The notes beneath the pieces were generated by a model. That model made no database searches. It was given only the letters and a program-made list of their open reading frames with translations, and was not told the DNA's origin. Shown one piece after another: positions 21,901-32,785 of a stretch of DNA of 64,000 bases. The DNA lies in assembly GCA_026168455.1 (NCBI GenBank), contig CM047427.1, positions 45,610,558 through 45,674,557 on the forward strand, given 5' to 3'. Each line of letters begins with the position of its first letter. The first letter of the stretch is position 1. Made by a program: the position numbers and the translations under genes. The stretch is from Theocolax elegans (Eukaryota > Arthropoda > Insecta > Hymenoptera > Cerocephalidae).

Positions 21901-23376
21901 TATTTCGGGAATTTCTGAAATATTTCACAAAGACTCCATTAATTACGGAATTTCCTGGATGTTTCGGGAATTTCTGAGGTATTTCTGGATCACTCTACTA
22001 ATTACGGGATTTCCAGGATATTTCGGCAATTTCTGAGTAAATTCGGGATAACACCAATAATAACGGGATTTTCTGGAAATTTCGGGAATTTCTGAAAAAA
22101 TTCGGGATGACTAATAATTACGGAATTTCCTGGATCTTTCGGGAATTCCTGAGGTATTTCGAGATGACGCTACCAATTACGGGAATTTCTGGATATTTCG
22201 GGAATTTCTCAAATATTTCATAAAGGCTCCACTAATTACGGGATTTTCGGATATTTCGGGAATATCTGTGGAAATTCATGATGATTCTACCAATTACGGG
22301 ATTTCCAGGATCTTTCGGGAATTACTGAGGTATTTCTGGATCACTCTACTAATTACGGGGTTTCCTGGATCTTTCGGGAATTTCTGAAATATTTCAGAAA
22401 GACTCCACTAATTACGGAATTTCCGGGATATTTCGGGAATTTCTGAGGTATTTCTGGATCACTCTACTAATTACGGGATTTCCAGGATATTTCGGAAATT
22501 TCTGAGTAAATTCGGGATAACACCAATAATAACGGGATTTTCTGGAAATTTCGGGAATTTCTGAAAAAATTCGGGATGACTAATAATTACGGGATTTTCT
22601 GGATATTTCGGGAATATCTGAGGAATTTCGTGACGATTCTACCAATTACGAGATTTCCTGGATCTTTCGGTAATTGCTGAGGTATTTCGGGATGATTCTA
22701 CCTATTACGGGATTTCCTGGATATTACGCGAATTTCTGTGGAAATTCGGGATGAATCTACTAATTACGGAATTTCCTGTATATTTCGGGAATTTCTGAAA
22801 TATTTCTGAGAGACTCCACTAATTACGGGATTTCCTGGATATTTGGGGATTTTCTGAGGAATTTCTGGATAAGTCTACAAATTAAGGGATTTCCTGGATA
22901 TTTCGGGAATTTCTGATGTATTTCGAAATGTCTCCACTAATTGTGGTATTTCCTGGATATTTCGGAAATTTCTGATTTATTTCGGGATGACGCGACTAAT
23001 TACGGGATTTCCTGGATATTTCGGGAATTTCTGAGGTATTTCGAAATGTCTCCACTAATTGTGGAATTTCCTAGATATTTCGGGAATTTCTGAAATATTT
23101 AAAAAAAAAACTCCACTAGTTATGGTATTTCCTGGATATTTCGGGAATTTATGTGGTATTTTTGGATAACTCTACAAATTAAGGGATTTCCTGGATATTT
23201 CGGGAATTTCTGAGGTATTTTGAAATGTCTCCACTAATTGTGGAATTTCCAGGATATTTCGGGAATTTATGAGGTATTTCGGGATGACGCTACAAGTTAC
23301 GGGATTTCCTAGAAATTTTGGGAAGTGCTGTAATATTTCAGAAAGACTCCACTAATTACGGGATTTCCTGGATATT
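15980..23376. repeat. 59-bp satellite array (~125 units) with higher-order duplications
   Basis: About 7.4 kb of tandem units of ~59 bp. Each unit splits into three ~20-bp subunits, each beginning GGGA: GGGATTTCCTGGATATTTC, then GGGAATTTCTGAGGTATTTC, then a GGGATGAC...TAATTAC subunit. Units differ by up to ~25 percent, but long blocks recur almost exactly. An ~8-unit block is repeated at a 473-bp offset (16385 and 16858). A ~2.1-kb block is repeated at a 2118-bp offset (17963 and 20081). A ~7-unit block is repeated at 410 bp (20351 and 20761). The array is non-coding; frames at 20639 and 23318 are products of the repeat. Confidence 0.95.
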
Positions 23377-23894
23377 TTTTATTTTAATACCTTGTTTTAA
23401 TATATTAATATTTTTGTCTTCAATATTATTTTTGTTGACTATTTCTTGTTTTTGTTTTCTGTCAATACTTATTTTTACATTATCTTTGTTTTTAATTCTT
23501 CTTTATAATTTTGAGATTCTTCTATTACATTTTCTTTCGATATTGTATTTCTTTCGATATTGTATTTTTTTCAATATTGTGTCCCAAACCTTGTTTTAAT
23601 CGCGAGCGAAGCGAGCGTTTTTGGCTAGTAATTATTTACTATAAGATAATAAGTACCTTTTCGCAGGACAAAATAACATAATTCGTAGATAGATACATTT
23701 TTTTAAGTATAAAGAACAAATTGCAGAAAAAGATTTCGTTTCAAACACTATTTCGGAAATAGTACTACTTAATTGTGCACAATATATTTTTATTTAAAAT
23801 AATTAAGTTCAAAAATAGAGTACGGGTATCTAAATTCGGACAATCGTATCCAAGCGTAAATTCTTTCGCGGGAGAGAAAAATCTCCGAATATGT
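23377..23894. other. T-rich tail of the satellite and unique AT-rich DNA
   Basis: T-rich sequence (23377-23600), then a GC-rich hairpin ending in CTAG (annotated separately), then AT-rich DNA up to the LTR. No gene. Confidence 0.6.
23600..23628 (+). mobile_element. Helitron-like 3' terminus
   Basis: A GC-rich hairpin CGCGAGCGAAGCGAGCG (GAA loop) is followed, eight bases later, by CTAG and then T. Helitrons end in CTRR a short distance after a hairpin and insert between A and T. The 5' TC end was not located. Confidence 0.4.
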
Positions 23895-25850
23895 TGTCAC
23901 GCTGCACTGGGGATTAGGGTGTTGGTGGTGGTTTAATAAAAATAAGATATGTGTAAAATAACTAAATTTATTTTCCGATGCGATTTATATAATTACGGGT
24001 GCCAGTCGCGTCCTTTACGCGGGCTCAATCGGCTGCGATCGGCTCAGGGAGGGGGCGAATTTAGGAAGGCGAAATGCGGCTCGCTGCGGATTGCACGAGT
24101 GCAATCTATAATTTAAATATCACGAATTGTTGGCTGAATTTGTGCTACTCGTCCGCGACGAGTTTAATGTCAACCGACGGCGCGGCTGCGATACGCGATC
24201 GCGGGTCAAAAGCTGCTCGAAAGAAAAGGGGGAGGGGAGAAGGGGGAAACCGCCATAACTCGCACACACACACACTGAGTAAGCACGGGATGGAATTGCA
24301 CAAAGAAAAGTAATAAAGGATGCACGGAGAAGTATACACCAACCTATCGTGTCCTCGCTGCTCTCGCTCAATATTGCTTAGCACAATTTCGCACACTCGC
24401 TGCACTCTCAATTCGTCCACGGCGACGTATCTATCACGGCGATCAGAAGAGCTCTGCTCTCCTCGGCGTGGTCGACGCATTGCCTGTGTGCGCGCATACG
24501 TCGCGACGGCCCACTTATGGTGCGTACGCGGCCTTACTCGAGTGCGGCTTGAGTAACATGGCCGCCGCATCGTCTAGTAGCGTACATCTCGTCCGTTCCA
24601 GCAACAACAATGATGCCGTTGACGACGACGTAAGCTGCCTGCCAGGAAACTATTTTGTTCGTTCCTTATTACTAACCCGTCGGCTACTAATATCGGTGTC
24701 TACAGGGCTGCGGGAGGTGTGTGTACGCGGCACGTCGATACGGGCTCTTGTGTGTTGTCGGGGCCGATATCTCCGTCTCTCTCGCTCTTCTTGAGGCGCA
24801 CGGCATGACAGGGGCAACGGCGGGCTCGATCTGTTTGGACAGACACACGGCGATAATCAGGTAAATCTCAACTTGGAAGACGGCTTGACGTGTAGTATTA
24901 CTAATATTGTGTGTATGTGAGCACTTATAACGCTCACTTAACCTCTTCCCAAGTCCTCTCCTATATACATTTGCTTAAGTAAGTGTGTGCTCCTGTCTGT
25001 TCCCTTATAATGCATCATACTACATCAGCTGGTGCTTCCAGGTTTCCTGGATTATTGCTGGCTGACGTACTTCCTGGCTACATTGGCTCCTTCTTCTGGC
25101 TTGGTCTTCCTTAGCTTGCTGGGTACGCTGCTACTAGACTCAGGACTTTGCAGCTCGCTGTCGCTCAACATCTCAGCATGCTGCTTCATTGGCTCTTCGT
25201 CAGGTTCATTATTAGATAACTTCAAGAGTAATCTATATTTCAGTGAACACCTACTGTGTCCTGCTCGGCTGCTCCCCTGTGCACCTTTGTTTGTGGGCTC
25301 GGTGGTTTATATCATATGTGTTAAGGAGCTCGGTTACTGCGAGGGTGTCATCGTTTATTATTTATAGGCTCTTAGGGAAATTAGGCAAGGATAGGTTTGG
25401 TTAGGCTTGCATGTGTGTGTGTATGTGCTCGTACAGGGAAGTAAGGTGTAGTTTATTGTCGCACTAAATTACATGCATTATTTGCATTCTCACAATATGG
25501 TTAAAAAATTACTAAGTCCAAATTTTATAAATTCAACAGTCCTTTATAGCCTGGTAATAACTCTTAATAACAAAATAGCAACATAGCTCATAGTGGTAAA
25601 GAGTCAGCGTTCGAATCTTAAGATTGAAGGTTCAAGTTCCACAGACAGCAAATATTTTTTTTTTAATTTTTTCTTTTAATTTATGAGCTATGGCCAACAT
25701 ATTGGCAACAGTTTAAAAATTGTAAGATAGTAACTATTGGCAATATATTTTCAATAATTGTTGCCTATCACTTTGCAATACAGTGGCAATAGTTTATACT
25801 TTTATGTACGTACAATATATCTTAACAAGTAGATTCTGCTTAAAAATAAA
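23895..25850 (-). mobile_element. 3' LTR of the minus-strand Gypsy element
   Basis: This ~1.96-kb segment is repeated in direct orientation at 58277-60298 with high identity, and the two flank a minus-strand pol. In the element's sense it ends ...GCGTGACA. A TATATAGG motif on the minus strand near 24962 is a possible promoter. Identity between the copies stops at ATG (25853 and 60301). A possible 4-bp target duplication, ATGT, occurs at 23891-23894 and 60299-60302; the outer end does not start with TG, so its exact edge is uncertain. Open frames inside (for example at 25032, 111 codons) occur in both LTRs only because the LTRs are near-identical. Confidence 0.7.
25578..25650 (+). other. tRNA-like sequence inside the LTR (A box / B box)
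   Basis: TAGCTCATAGTGG (25584) resembles a pol III A box and GGTTCAAGTTCC (25629-25640) a B box, 45 bases apart, followed by a T-run near 25654. The acceptor and anticodon stems do not fold into a clean tRNA, so this is at best a tRNA-derived SINE head or an LTR-internal pol III-like promoter. A copy is in the other LTR at 59957-60030. Confidence 0.35.
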
Positions 25851-26090
25851 ATGCTTATTATTTTGTTAATTCATTTAACACGAGAAAAGAATGTAAGAAT
25901 AAACCAAAAATAAGAACTTGCTTTAATTTGCATCTTGAATATCGTTAAAATAAAAGAAAAACTTATTGCTTGCTACTGGAAGGTATGGGGTAAAGTTAAA
26001 AAAAACTTTGCTTGATTTCATAATTTATTATAGAAAATAAATTAAAAATTTAAAGAAAAATTTATATTGAAGGAAGAAGAAAATTCTGGC
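25851..26090. other. Internal non-coding region between zinc-knuckle ORF and LTR
   Basis: 240 bp of AT-rich sequence; in the element's sense this is the 3' untranslated part where a polypurine tract should lie. I could not identify a convincing tract. Confidence 0.5.
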
Positions 26091-27103
26091 TTAGTGCCGT
26101 TTGGCCAGATAGACCCTATATGCCCCCTTGCAGCGTGGGCAGCTGCTGGTGGATACCCCGGGGATCCCACAATTCTTACAGAATTGGGCCCGGCGTGAGG
26201 TGCATTGCTGCCAGCTGTGTCTTTCCCCACCACAATTCCAGCAGAATGGTTTGCAGTCTGCTGGCGGTGGTCGGGGAATGTACTCGTTGTTTCCGCTCGC
26301 TGTTGCTGGCTCTTGATTGGCTCGGAGAAATGGTGGCTCTATTACCAGGTCGAGGAGGGAGGGAATGGTTTGGGATGTGCTGGGTTGGCTCTGGGAAGTG
26401 TGGGGGATGTTGGGGAAGGGATTTTGGGTTTTCTGGGATATTAGGGGTGGTGGCTGGGTGGTAGTTTGTGGGGCGGGAAAGGATGGTGATGCGGTGGAGA
26501 AATTTAAGGAACGGATGGTGGCTAGGTCGGGAATGATGGGTTGTTGGCGAGGGATTTCAACGGGAATGTGGATATAGGTGTAGAGCTGGGTTTGGGGATC
26601 GAATACGGGACGGGTGATGATGGGTTGGGGTGGGAAGGATGGGCTAAATGTAGGAGGGCTGGGGGTAATGGGAAGGCTTGGGGTGGTTGGAAGGGTTTGG
26701 CTCTTTGGCTCGCTTGTGTTGGCTCCTCGGTGGCTGCTCGTGCTCTGGATGGGAGCTGCGTGTTCGTAGGAGAAAGCACCTTGCTCCCTTGCTTGTGGGA
26801 GTGTTTCGCACAGGTGGCGTACTCCACGCATACAACCCCTTGTCCCTGGGCAAGGTGCTTGGCTTCGGGGCGTTTGGCTTGGTTGACTTTTCCTTGGCCT
26901 GGGAGAGGTTGGGCTGGACGTTCTGCCGAGATTTAATCTGGGCAGAACTTCGTCCAGGTCTTCTATCCGCTTCTGGACAAAGCGTCCACGTCCTCGGCGT
27001 CTCTTAAGGGCTGAGACTGCTTGGCCTGTTCTTTCCATCTATAAGTTATATGGTGGCTCAGTACTTGGCTTAAATGTGCTATTTCCCTATTGAGATTCGC
27101 CAT
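26091..27103 (-). CDS. Zinc-knuckle (gag/nucleocapsid-like) ORF of the minus-strand Gypsy element
   Basis: The main frame (27038 to 26091) encodes 315 residues. There is a basic Arg-rich start, then ~190 residues rich in Pro, Thr, Ser and Gln, then at ~266 a CX2CX4HX4C knuckle (CWNCGGERHSWQQC), and at ~287 a second four-Cys site (CX2C-X9-CX2C). The layout is that of a nucleocapsid. An earlier ATG at 27103-27101 in another frame begins a 45-codon helical segment (MANLNREIAHLS...), suggesting the true start is there and a small frameshift separates the two. Unusually, it lies downstream of integrase in the element's sense, 91 bases after its stop, and no gag is visible upstream of the protease. 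Confidence 0.6.
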
Positions 27104-27128
27104 GTTGCTTTGTATATAATTAAACCAG

Positions 27129-27820
27129 TTATTTATGCGGTCTTAGTTGCATTCTTTGGGGACTATTTTGTATTGGCGTGATGGGCTTCTTCCTGGGGCG
27201 ACCTCTTTTAGCAACAGGGACATCGGGAATTGGATTAGTTTGGGTTTTCGCGGTTATTGGCTGTTGGGGAATGGGAATTCTATTTTGAATAGGAACTGGG
27301 ATTTTTCGGGGAGGAATATGGAGCTTTAAATCTGTTATATGTACCTTAGTTTGCCACTTGCATTGCAAATCCTCTATTAGGTATACTGTCGGGGAAAATG
27401 CTTGTATTATTTTTGCTGGACCAATAAATTTAGGGGCTTGTTTTGCTGCTATATAATTTTCGGATGAGGATAAAATACGGTTACGGTATCTAACTAAGTC
27501 GCCTATTTGGTATTGTAGATCCCTTCTACCTTTATTATAATACCTCGCTTGCTTGGTTGTTGCTAAATCTATGTGTCTTTTTACAAGGTCATAAATTTTA
27601 AGCAATCTGTGAACGCGCTCTATCCATTGTTCTGTGTCTGGGGCTGGAATTTCACTTGGTTTTTCTATATGCTTCCTTATAAGGGCTACGGGACGGGGAT
27701 TTCTGCCAAAGTTTAAAAATGCTGGGCTATATTTTGTAGAGGAGTGTATAACTGTATTTAGCGCGAAATTGAACTCTCCGAGATGTCTTTCCCAATCCCG
27801 CTGGTCATCTGTTAAATAAC
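27129..27820 (-). pseudogene. Integrase C-terminal part, minus-strand Gypsy (3' side of the 27-kb insertion)
   Basis: The minus frame is open from the insertion boundary to the stop at 27129. It starts with the post-catalytic helix (DDQRDWERHLGEFNFALN), then KYSPAFLNFGRNP, then helical sequence and a C-terminal module with YQIGDLVRYRNR and APKFIGPAKI (GPY/F-like). The end is Pro/Lys-rich. The catalytic core lies 27 kb away at 55239-55756, and the frames match when the insertion and one TA are set aside. Confidence 0.85.
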
Positions 27821-27822
27821 TA

Positions 27823-27845
27823 CACTGAGAGAAGAATTGATTTAC
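27823..27845 (+). repeat. Left terminal inverted repeat of the 27-kb element
   Basis: Starts CACTGAGAGAAGAATT directly after TA. It matches the reverse complement of the right end with one mismatch in 23. Confidence 0.85.
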
Positions 27846-28206
27846 AATTAAGATATATGTTAACTGTTATCAAATATAATTTTGAATATGGCCAAATAGG
27901 AAAATTATAACCATGAATGTACGATTATTATAATAAACCATATAGGTTATGTTGTGGTAAATAGCCGTTTGTTAACAGTTAACATTGGCAAATTTGATGC
28001 GAATATGAAGAAGTGTAATCAATACTAAATGTTGTTCTTCAGAAAAATGAAAGTTGATTTAAAATCTGCGCGATAATAAAAAGTATTTTAATAAACTATA
28101 ATTAATATTTTATTCTTAAGCAACTATTAAATAAACATCGACGTTGAAAATAAATATATCAGTATTATTGGTAATAATTAGTTTTATTATTATTAAGAAT
28201 TATATA
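27846..28206. other. Unique AT-rich DNA inside the left end of the 27-kb element
   Basis: No gene seen. It includes the palindrome GTTAACAGTTAAC near 27972, which is mirrored by GTTAACTGTTAA near 55043 at the other end. Confidence 0.5.
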
Positions 28207-29446
28207 TATGTATGGGAGATTCCATGTGAAGTGATCCAGGTAAAAAATAGAATTTTGTTTTAATGTATGGAATCAGTAGAAAACTACTTGAATAGAGTGT
28301 AGCTAAATTTTTAGACCTAAATTTTAATTAGTACCAGAGCTGTAACCAATCAAAAAATCGAATTTTTTGAAAAAAATTATTTATTGGCCATTTTTATCAC
28401 GAAATAACTCAAAATCTAACAATTTTTCCTTATATACATTAAATTTGAAAAAGTTTATAAATTTCAAGAAGAATCTGTTGAAATATTTCATTTATAATAG
28501 TTTAACACATTGAATATAGTTATAATTAATAAAAACCTTTGTAGTAAAAAAAGGGTTGTACGATCAAAAATATTTTATCCATCCAAGAATCTAATTCATC
28601 GATGATTAATTACCTTCAAAATGATGCAAAGTTTGAGTGCGGCAGAGCATTTCAGACAAAGTTATGGTGTTTTTAGGCAAATTTCTTAAAAAAAGAGAGC
28701 GAATGCATTTTATGAAAAAAACAGAGTAACCGTATACTTGCATTCAAACAACATGGCACTAATGTTCTTCAATAATACTAAAATATACTATTTAATGTTA
28801 GTTATTGATACTTTTCAATCTCTAAGCTACTTACAAACACAAAGCAGTAGGTACTTATAGTATATTTTAGTATTATTGAAGAATATTAATGCCATGTTGT
28901 TTGAATGCAAGTATAAGGTTACTCTGTTTTTTTCATAAAATGCATTCGCTCTCTTTTTTTAAGAAATTTGCCTAAAAAACCATAACTTTGTCTAAAATTC
29001 TCTGCCGCACTCAAACTTTGCACCATTTTAAAGGTAATTAATCATCGATGAATTAGATTCTTGGATGGATAAAATATTTTTGATCGTACAACCCTTGTTT
29101 TTACTACAAAGGTTTTTATTAATTATAACTATATTCAATGTGTTAAACTAATATAAATGAAATATTTCAACAGATTCTTTTTGAAATTTATAAACTTTTT
29201 CAAATTTAATGTATATAAGAGAAAATTGTTAGATTTTGAATTATTTAGTGATAAAAATGGCCAATAAATAATTTTTTTCAAAAAATTCGATTTTTTGATT
29301 GGTTACAGCTCTGGTACTAATTGAACTTTAGGTCTAAAAATTTAGCTACACTCTATTCAAGTAGTTTTTTACTGATTTCATACATTAAAACAAAATTCCA
29401 TTTTTTAACTGGATCACTTCACATGGAATCTCCCATATATATCTCT
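28207..29446. mobile_element. Foldback element with ~585-bp inverted arms
   Basis: The left arm (28207-28790) and right arm (28858-29446) are inverted copies at roughly 95 percent identity around a 67-bp loop. The ends are GGGAGATTCCATGTGAAGTG flanked by TATATA-type sequence. No ORF. The long perfect arms would extrude or form a long dsRNA if transcribed. A related terminus (ACTTGACGTGAAATAGCCCATATATA) is seen near 52645-52672. Confidence 0.85.
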
Positions 29447-29590
29447 CTATAATATATAAATATTTCGCCGCCGCCGCCGCCGTGTCTAAGAATTCAGAAT
29501 TCAACATATATATATATGTTTTATATATATATGTCATATATATATGTTATATATATGTCATATATATCAGTGTGCGCGCGTGCGCGCGTG

Positions 29591-29621
<31 letters not shown>

Positions 29622-29630
29622 TTTTTTTTT
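29447..29630. repeat. Microsatellite cluster: (GCC)n, (TA)/(TATG), (CG/TG)n and T26
   Basis: Left remnant of the (TG)n tract that received the LINE copies. The T26 (29605-29630) is the poly(A) tail of LINE copy A read on the plus strand. Confidence 0.85.
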
Positions 29631-29820
29631 CTTTTCCGAAGAGGTGGAGAAATGCTTAATGCACCATGACTGGAGCCATGCGAGACTCCCCGTGTGTGGG
29701 ACTCTCCTACCGAAGGATGTCGATAGGCATACCCACTAAAACTCCACCTCTTTTCTTACCTTTATTTCCCCGCGGGAGCCGCCGCAAGGCATTACTTCGC
29801 GGGGGGAGGCAACAGCTACA

Positions 29821-32182
29821 CTAGCCCACTACCGCTGCCATCGCAACTCCTCTCTCCTCTTCTCTTCTGATGAGACCCAGCCTGTCCACTACGGACGTAC
29901 AGAGGGTCACTACCGCGTTCCATCCCTCCTGGGAGTCAAGCAGGCACGCCCCGATGCCCTCAGGGGTGAGGGGACCGCTCCAAGTGACTTGAAACTGGTC
30001 CCGTTCCTCCCTGAAACTGAGGACACCAGTAGGAGGACGTGTTCCACGTCTTCGTCCACCCCTGGACAAGCCGGGCACTCTGCGCTGCCGTAGACCCCTA
30101 TACGAAATAGGTAGCTACGGAAGCATCCGTGCCCGGTCAACACCTGGGTAAGCTGGAAACTGACGAAGCCGTGTTTCCTGCTCGCCCACTCCCGAATACG
30201 CGGGATGATGCGGTAGGTCCAGCGGCCGTCCCTGGCTGAGTCCCATCTCCGCTGCCACTCCTCTACGGTCCGCAATGACCATCGGTTGTGGCAGCGGTTC
30301 TCTTCTAGGCGTCGCCCACCCTCACGGTGTCCTTTCAGCTCTCTCGGCTGCCAGGAGGTCGAAGGGGGCGGTCCCCGCGACCACCGAGAGCGCAATGTCA
30401 GATACAGGTTCGGTACGCCCGGGCCACCCTTAGCGCGGCTATCCTGCAGGCTCTCTGGCACGGAGCGCCAAAGCTCTTGTGCCTGTTCAGGGCATCAGCC
30501 CAGATAGGAGCTCCGTATAAAATTACGGATGCTCACCACCTAGGCTAAGGATAGACCTTCGCGGTTGCTGGGGTCCCCCGATGTTGGGCATGATGTCCGC
30601 CAGCGCACGGACCACCTTTGTCGCCTTTGAGCCTGCGTTCGCGAGATGGTGTTTGAACGACAGCCGCGCGTCTAGTGTGACCCCTAAATACTTCAACGTT
30701 TTCACCGACCGTATCCGTTCTACACCTACCGTGAAGGTGGCGGTCCTCTCCTTTTTTGTGCGAGAGATGAGCACCGTCTCCGTTTTTTCCGCCGCCAGAC
30801 TAAGTCCGTGGTCTCTCAACCAAGTGGCGACCACTTCTATAGAGACGTCTCCGAGATATTCGATCTATTCGACACTCTTTGCGACCACCACTAGCGCCAC
30901 GTCGTCCGCGAAAGCCACCATCGAGACACCCTCCGGAAGTTGCTGCCTAAGCAGGCCATCATAGACAGCGTTCCAGAGTAGGGGCCCAATGACCGAACCC
31001 TGCGGCACGCCTCCCGTGATGTTGTGGGAGTGCACACCGTCGTCGGTGTCGTAGAGCAGAGTACAGTCAGTCAGGTAACTCGAGGTGACCTCCCTGAGAT
31101 AGAGTGGCACATGGAAGTGCTGCAGGGACAGCATGATGTCGTCCCATCTGGCAGAGTTGAAGGCATTCCTGATGTCCAAGGTGATGATGGCACACATCCG
31201 CCTTGCACTCCGACCAGCATTGATGGCGTTTGTGGCTATACTAACAACTCTGCCTACAGCGTCCATAGTCGATCGACCCTTTTGGAAGCCGAACTGGATG
31301 GCCGCTGCGAGCCTGGCGCAGATCACCCGCTCCAGCAGCTTCCCGACTATATCCAGTAGACAGAGCGGGCGGTAAGATGATGGCTCATCCGGGGGTTTGT
31401 TGCCCTTCGGTAGGAGTACCAGCCTCTGCGTCTTCCACTGGGCCGGGAAGCAACCTTCTCTTATGCATGCGTTGAATGCGTCCAGGAACAAGCCCGGAGC
31501 ACTCATCGCCGCTGTCTTGACGGCCAGGCCAGGTATTCCGTCCGGCCCTGGGGCTTTACGTACGGAAATACCTTTAGCGGCCATCCTCAGCTCGGCTTCA
31601 CTAATGTCTGGCGACTCGGCTGCACCAATGGTGGCCATCAGGCCCGTCTCTGCTGCCCTTTTCCGATGTTCTGGAAACAGGTGGCGGACGACTTCGTCCA
31701 GGAAAACTGGGTCGGTGGGTGCAACAGCGCCCCCGGGGTTGATCTTATTCATAACCGTTTTATACGGTCTGCCCCAGGGGTCGTGGTCCACCTCCTCACA
31801 GAGCTCCCGCCAACACCTTCTCTTGGCAGCCTTGATGGCCACCTTGAGATCCCTCCGCTTTTGTTCGTATTCTGCGGAACGATCGGCACTCACGTCTCTT
31901 GTCTGCGATGTCCTCACTCCACCAGATTATCGGTGGGCGGCCGCGAGGGTTAAACTTCACGGCCATAGAGGCATCGCAAGCCGCTGTTAGGGCATTTGTG
32001 AGGCCTCGTGCTTTTTCTTCGGCGGTTCCCTCCACTTTTGCCCCCTCAAGGGAGCAGAGGAACGTCTCACGATCAAACGTGTCTGGTGCCCATCTCTCTC
32101 TTGCTTCTCTTCCTGCTCTCTTTGTCCTCCCGCTGGTCAGCTGGAGCTGGTACACGAGTGCTTGGTGGTCACTACCCGTGTA
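29821..32182 (-). pseudogene. LINE copy A ORF2, distal part (end of EN, RT, C-terminal zinc finger)
   Basis: From the insertion point the frame reads the EN end (SDHQALVYQLQL), then RT blocks: LPKGNKPPDEPSSYRPLCLL, LDIRNAFNSARWDD, TGGVPQGSVIGPLLW and the catalytic FADD. The C-terminal CX2C...HX4C-type finger near 30060 is out of frame. The reading is broken at ~31890 and ~31310 (deletions relative to copy C), by a stop at ~30865, by altered sequence near 30545 and by further frameshifts toward the end. Confidence 0.8.
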
Positions 32183-32785
32183 ATACCTCTGGAAAACCAA
32201 CTGCGTGCATCCACGCCGCCAGAGGGGGAAACGCCGATGGCTGAAAGCGTAGGCTTCAGCGTCTCGGTAGGCTAAATCGCAGCAATGGGCATTGGTCGGT
32301 TGGAGAGGTCGCCGGCTGGTGCTAAGACGCAAACTCAGGGTAAACGTATCTGCGACACGAGAAGGCAGTGCGCCAAGCAAGGGAGGCAGTGAAAACCCAT
32401 AGCCCGACGGGAAGTACTATGAATACCTGGATGTAAAGAGGGTACATCATATAAACCGGGAGGTCGGCGTTCGGATCGCCGATCGTGCACGCCCGGACCG
32501 CACGATAGTACCAGGGCCCGGGCTTTCTTCGCCAGTTAGTCGGGCTGCCCTGCAGCAGCGTGTGTAAAAATTAAACTTGCTGAGGTTGCTCCAGGTGGCA
32601 CCTGGAAGGGAAGCAGCACTCGGAGGTTTAAATTGTATTTGACGAGGCCACGATACGTTTAAGGCTCACGGTCAAACCCGTCAAAACGACAACTGCTAAT
32701 GGGTGATCACCGAATAACTTGCTAGAGTTTACTGCGTCGTGTAATCTAGAGGATGCACAAAGTATACACTAATATAATATGAAAA

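Noticed and set aside
15980..23376. CRISPR-like regular repeat
   Set aside because: Units are contiguous without unique spacers, diverged, and in a eukaryotic context; a satellite.
24074..25367. Open frames inside the left LTR (79-141 codons)
   Set aside because: Both strands are open in the CpG-rich part, composition is low in information, and conservation in the second LTR (58459-59748) only reflects LTR identity.
25578..25650. A functional tRNA gene
   Set aside because: A and B boxes are plausible but the acceptor and anticodon stems do not pair; listed only as tRNA-like.
29821..30834. Many plus-strand frames over the LINE copies
   Set aside because: Antisense shadows of the minus-strand ORF1/ORF2, repeated at the same relative place in every copy.
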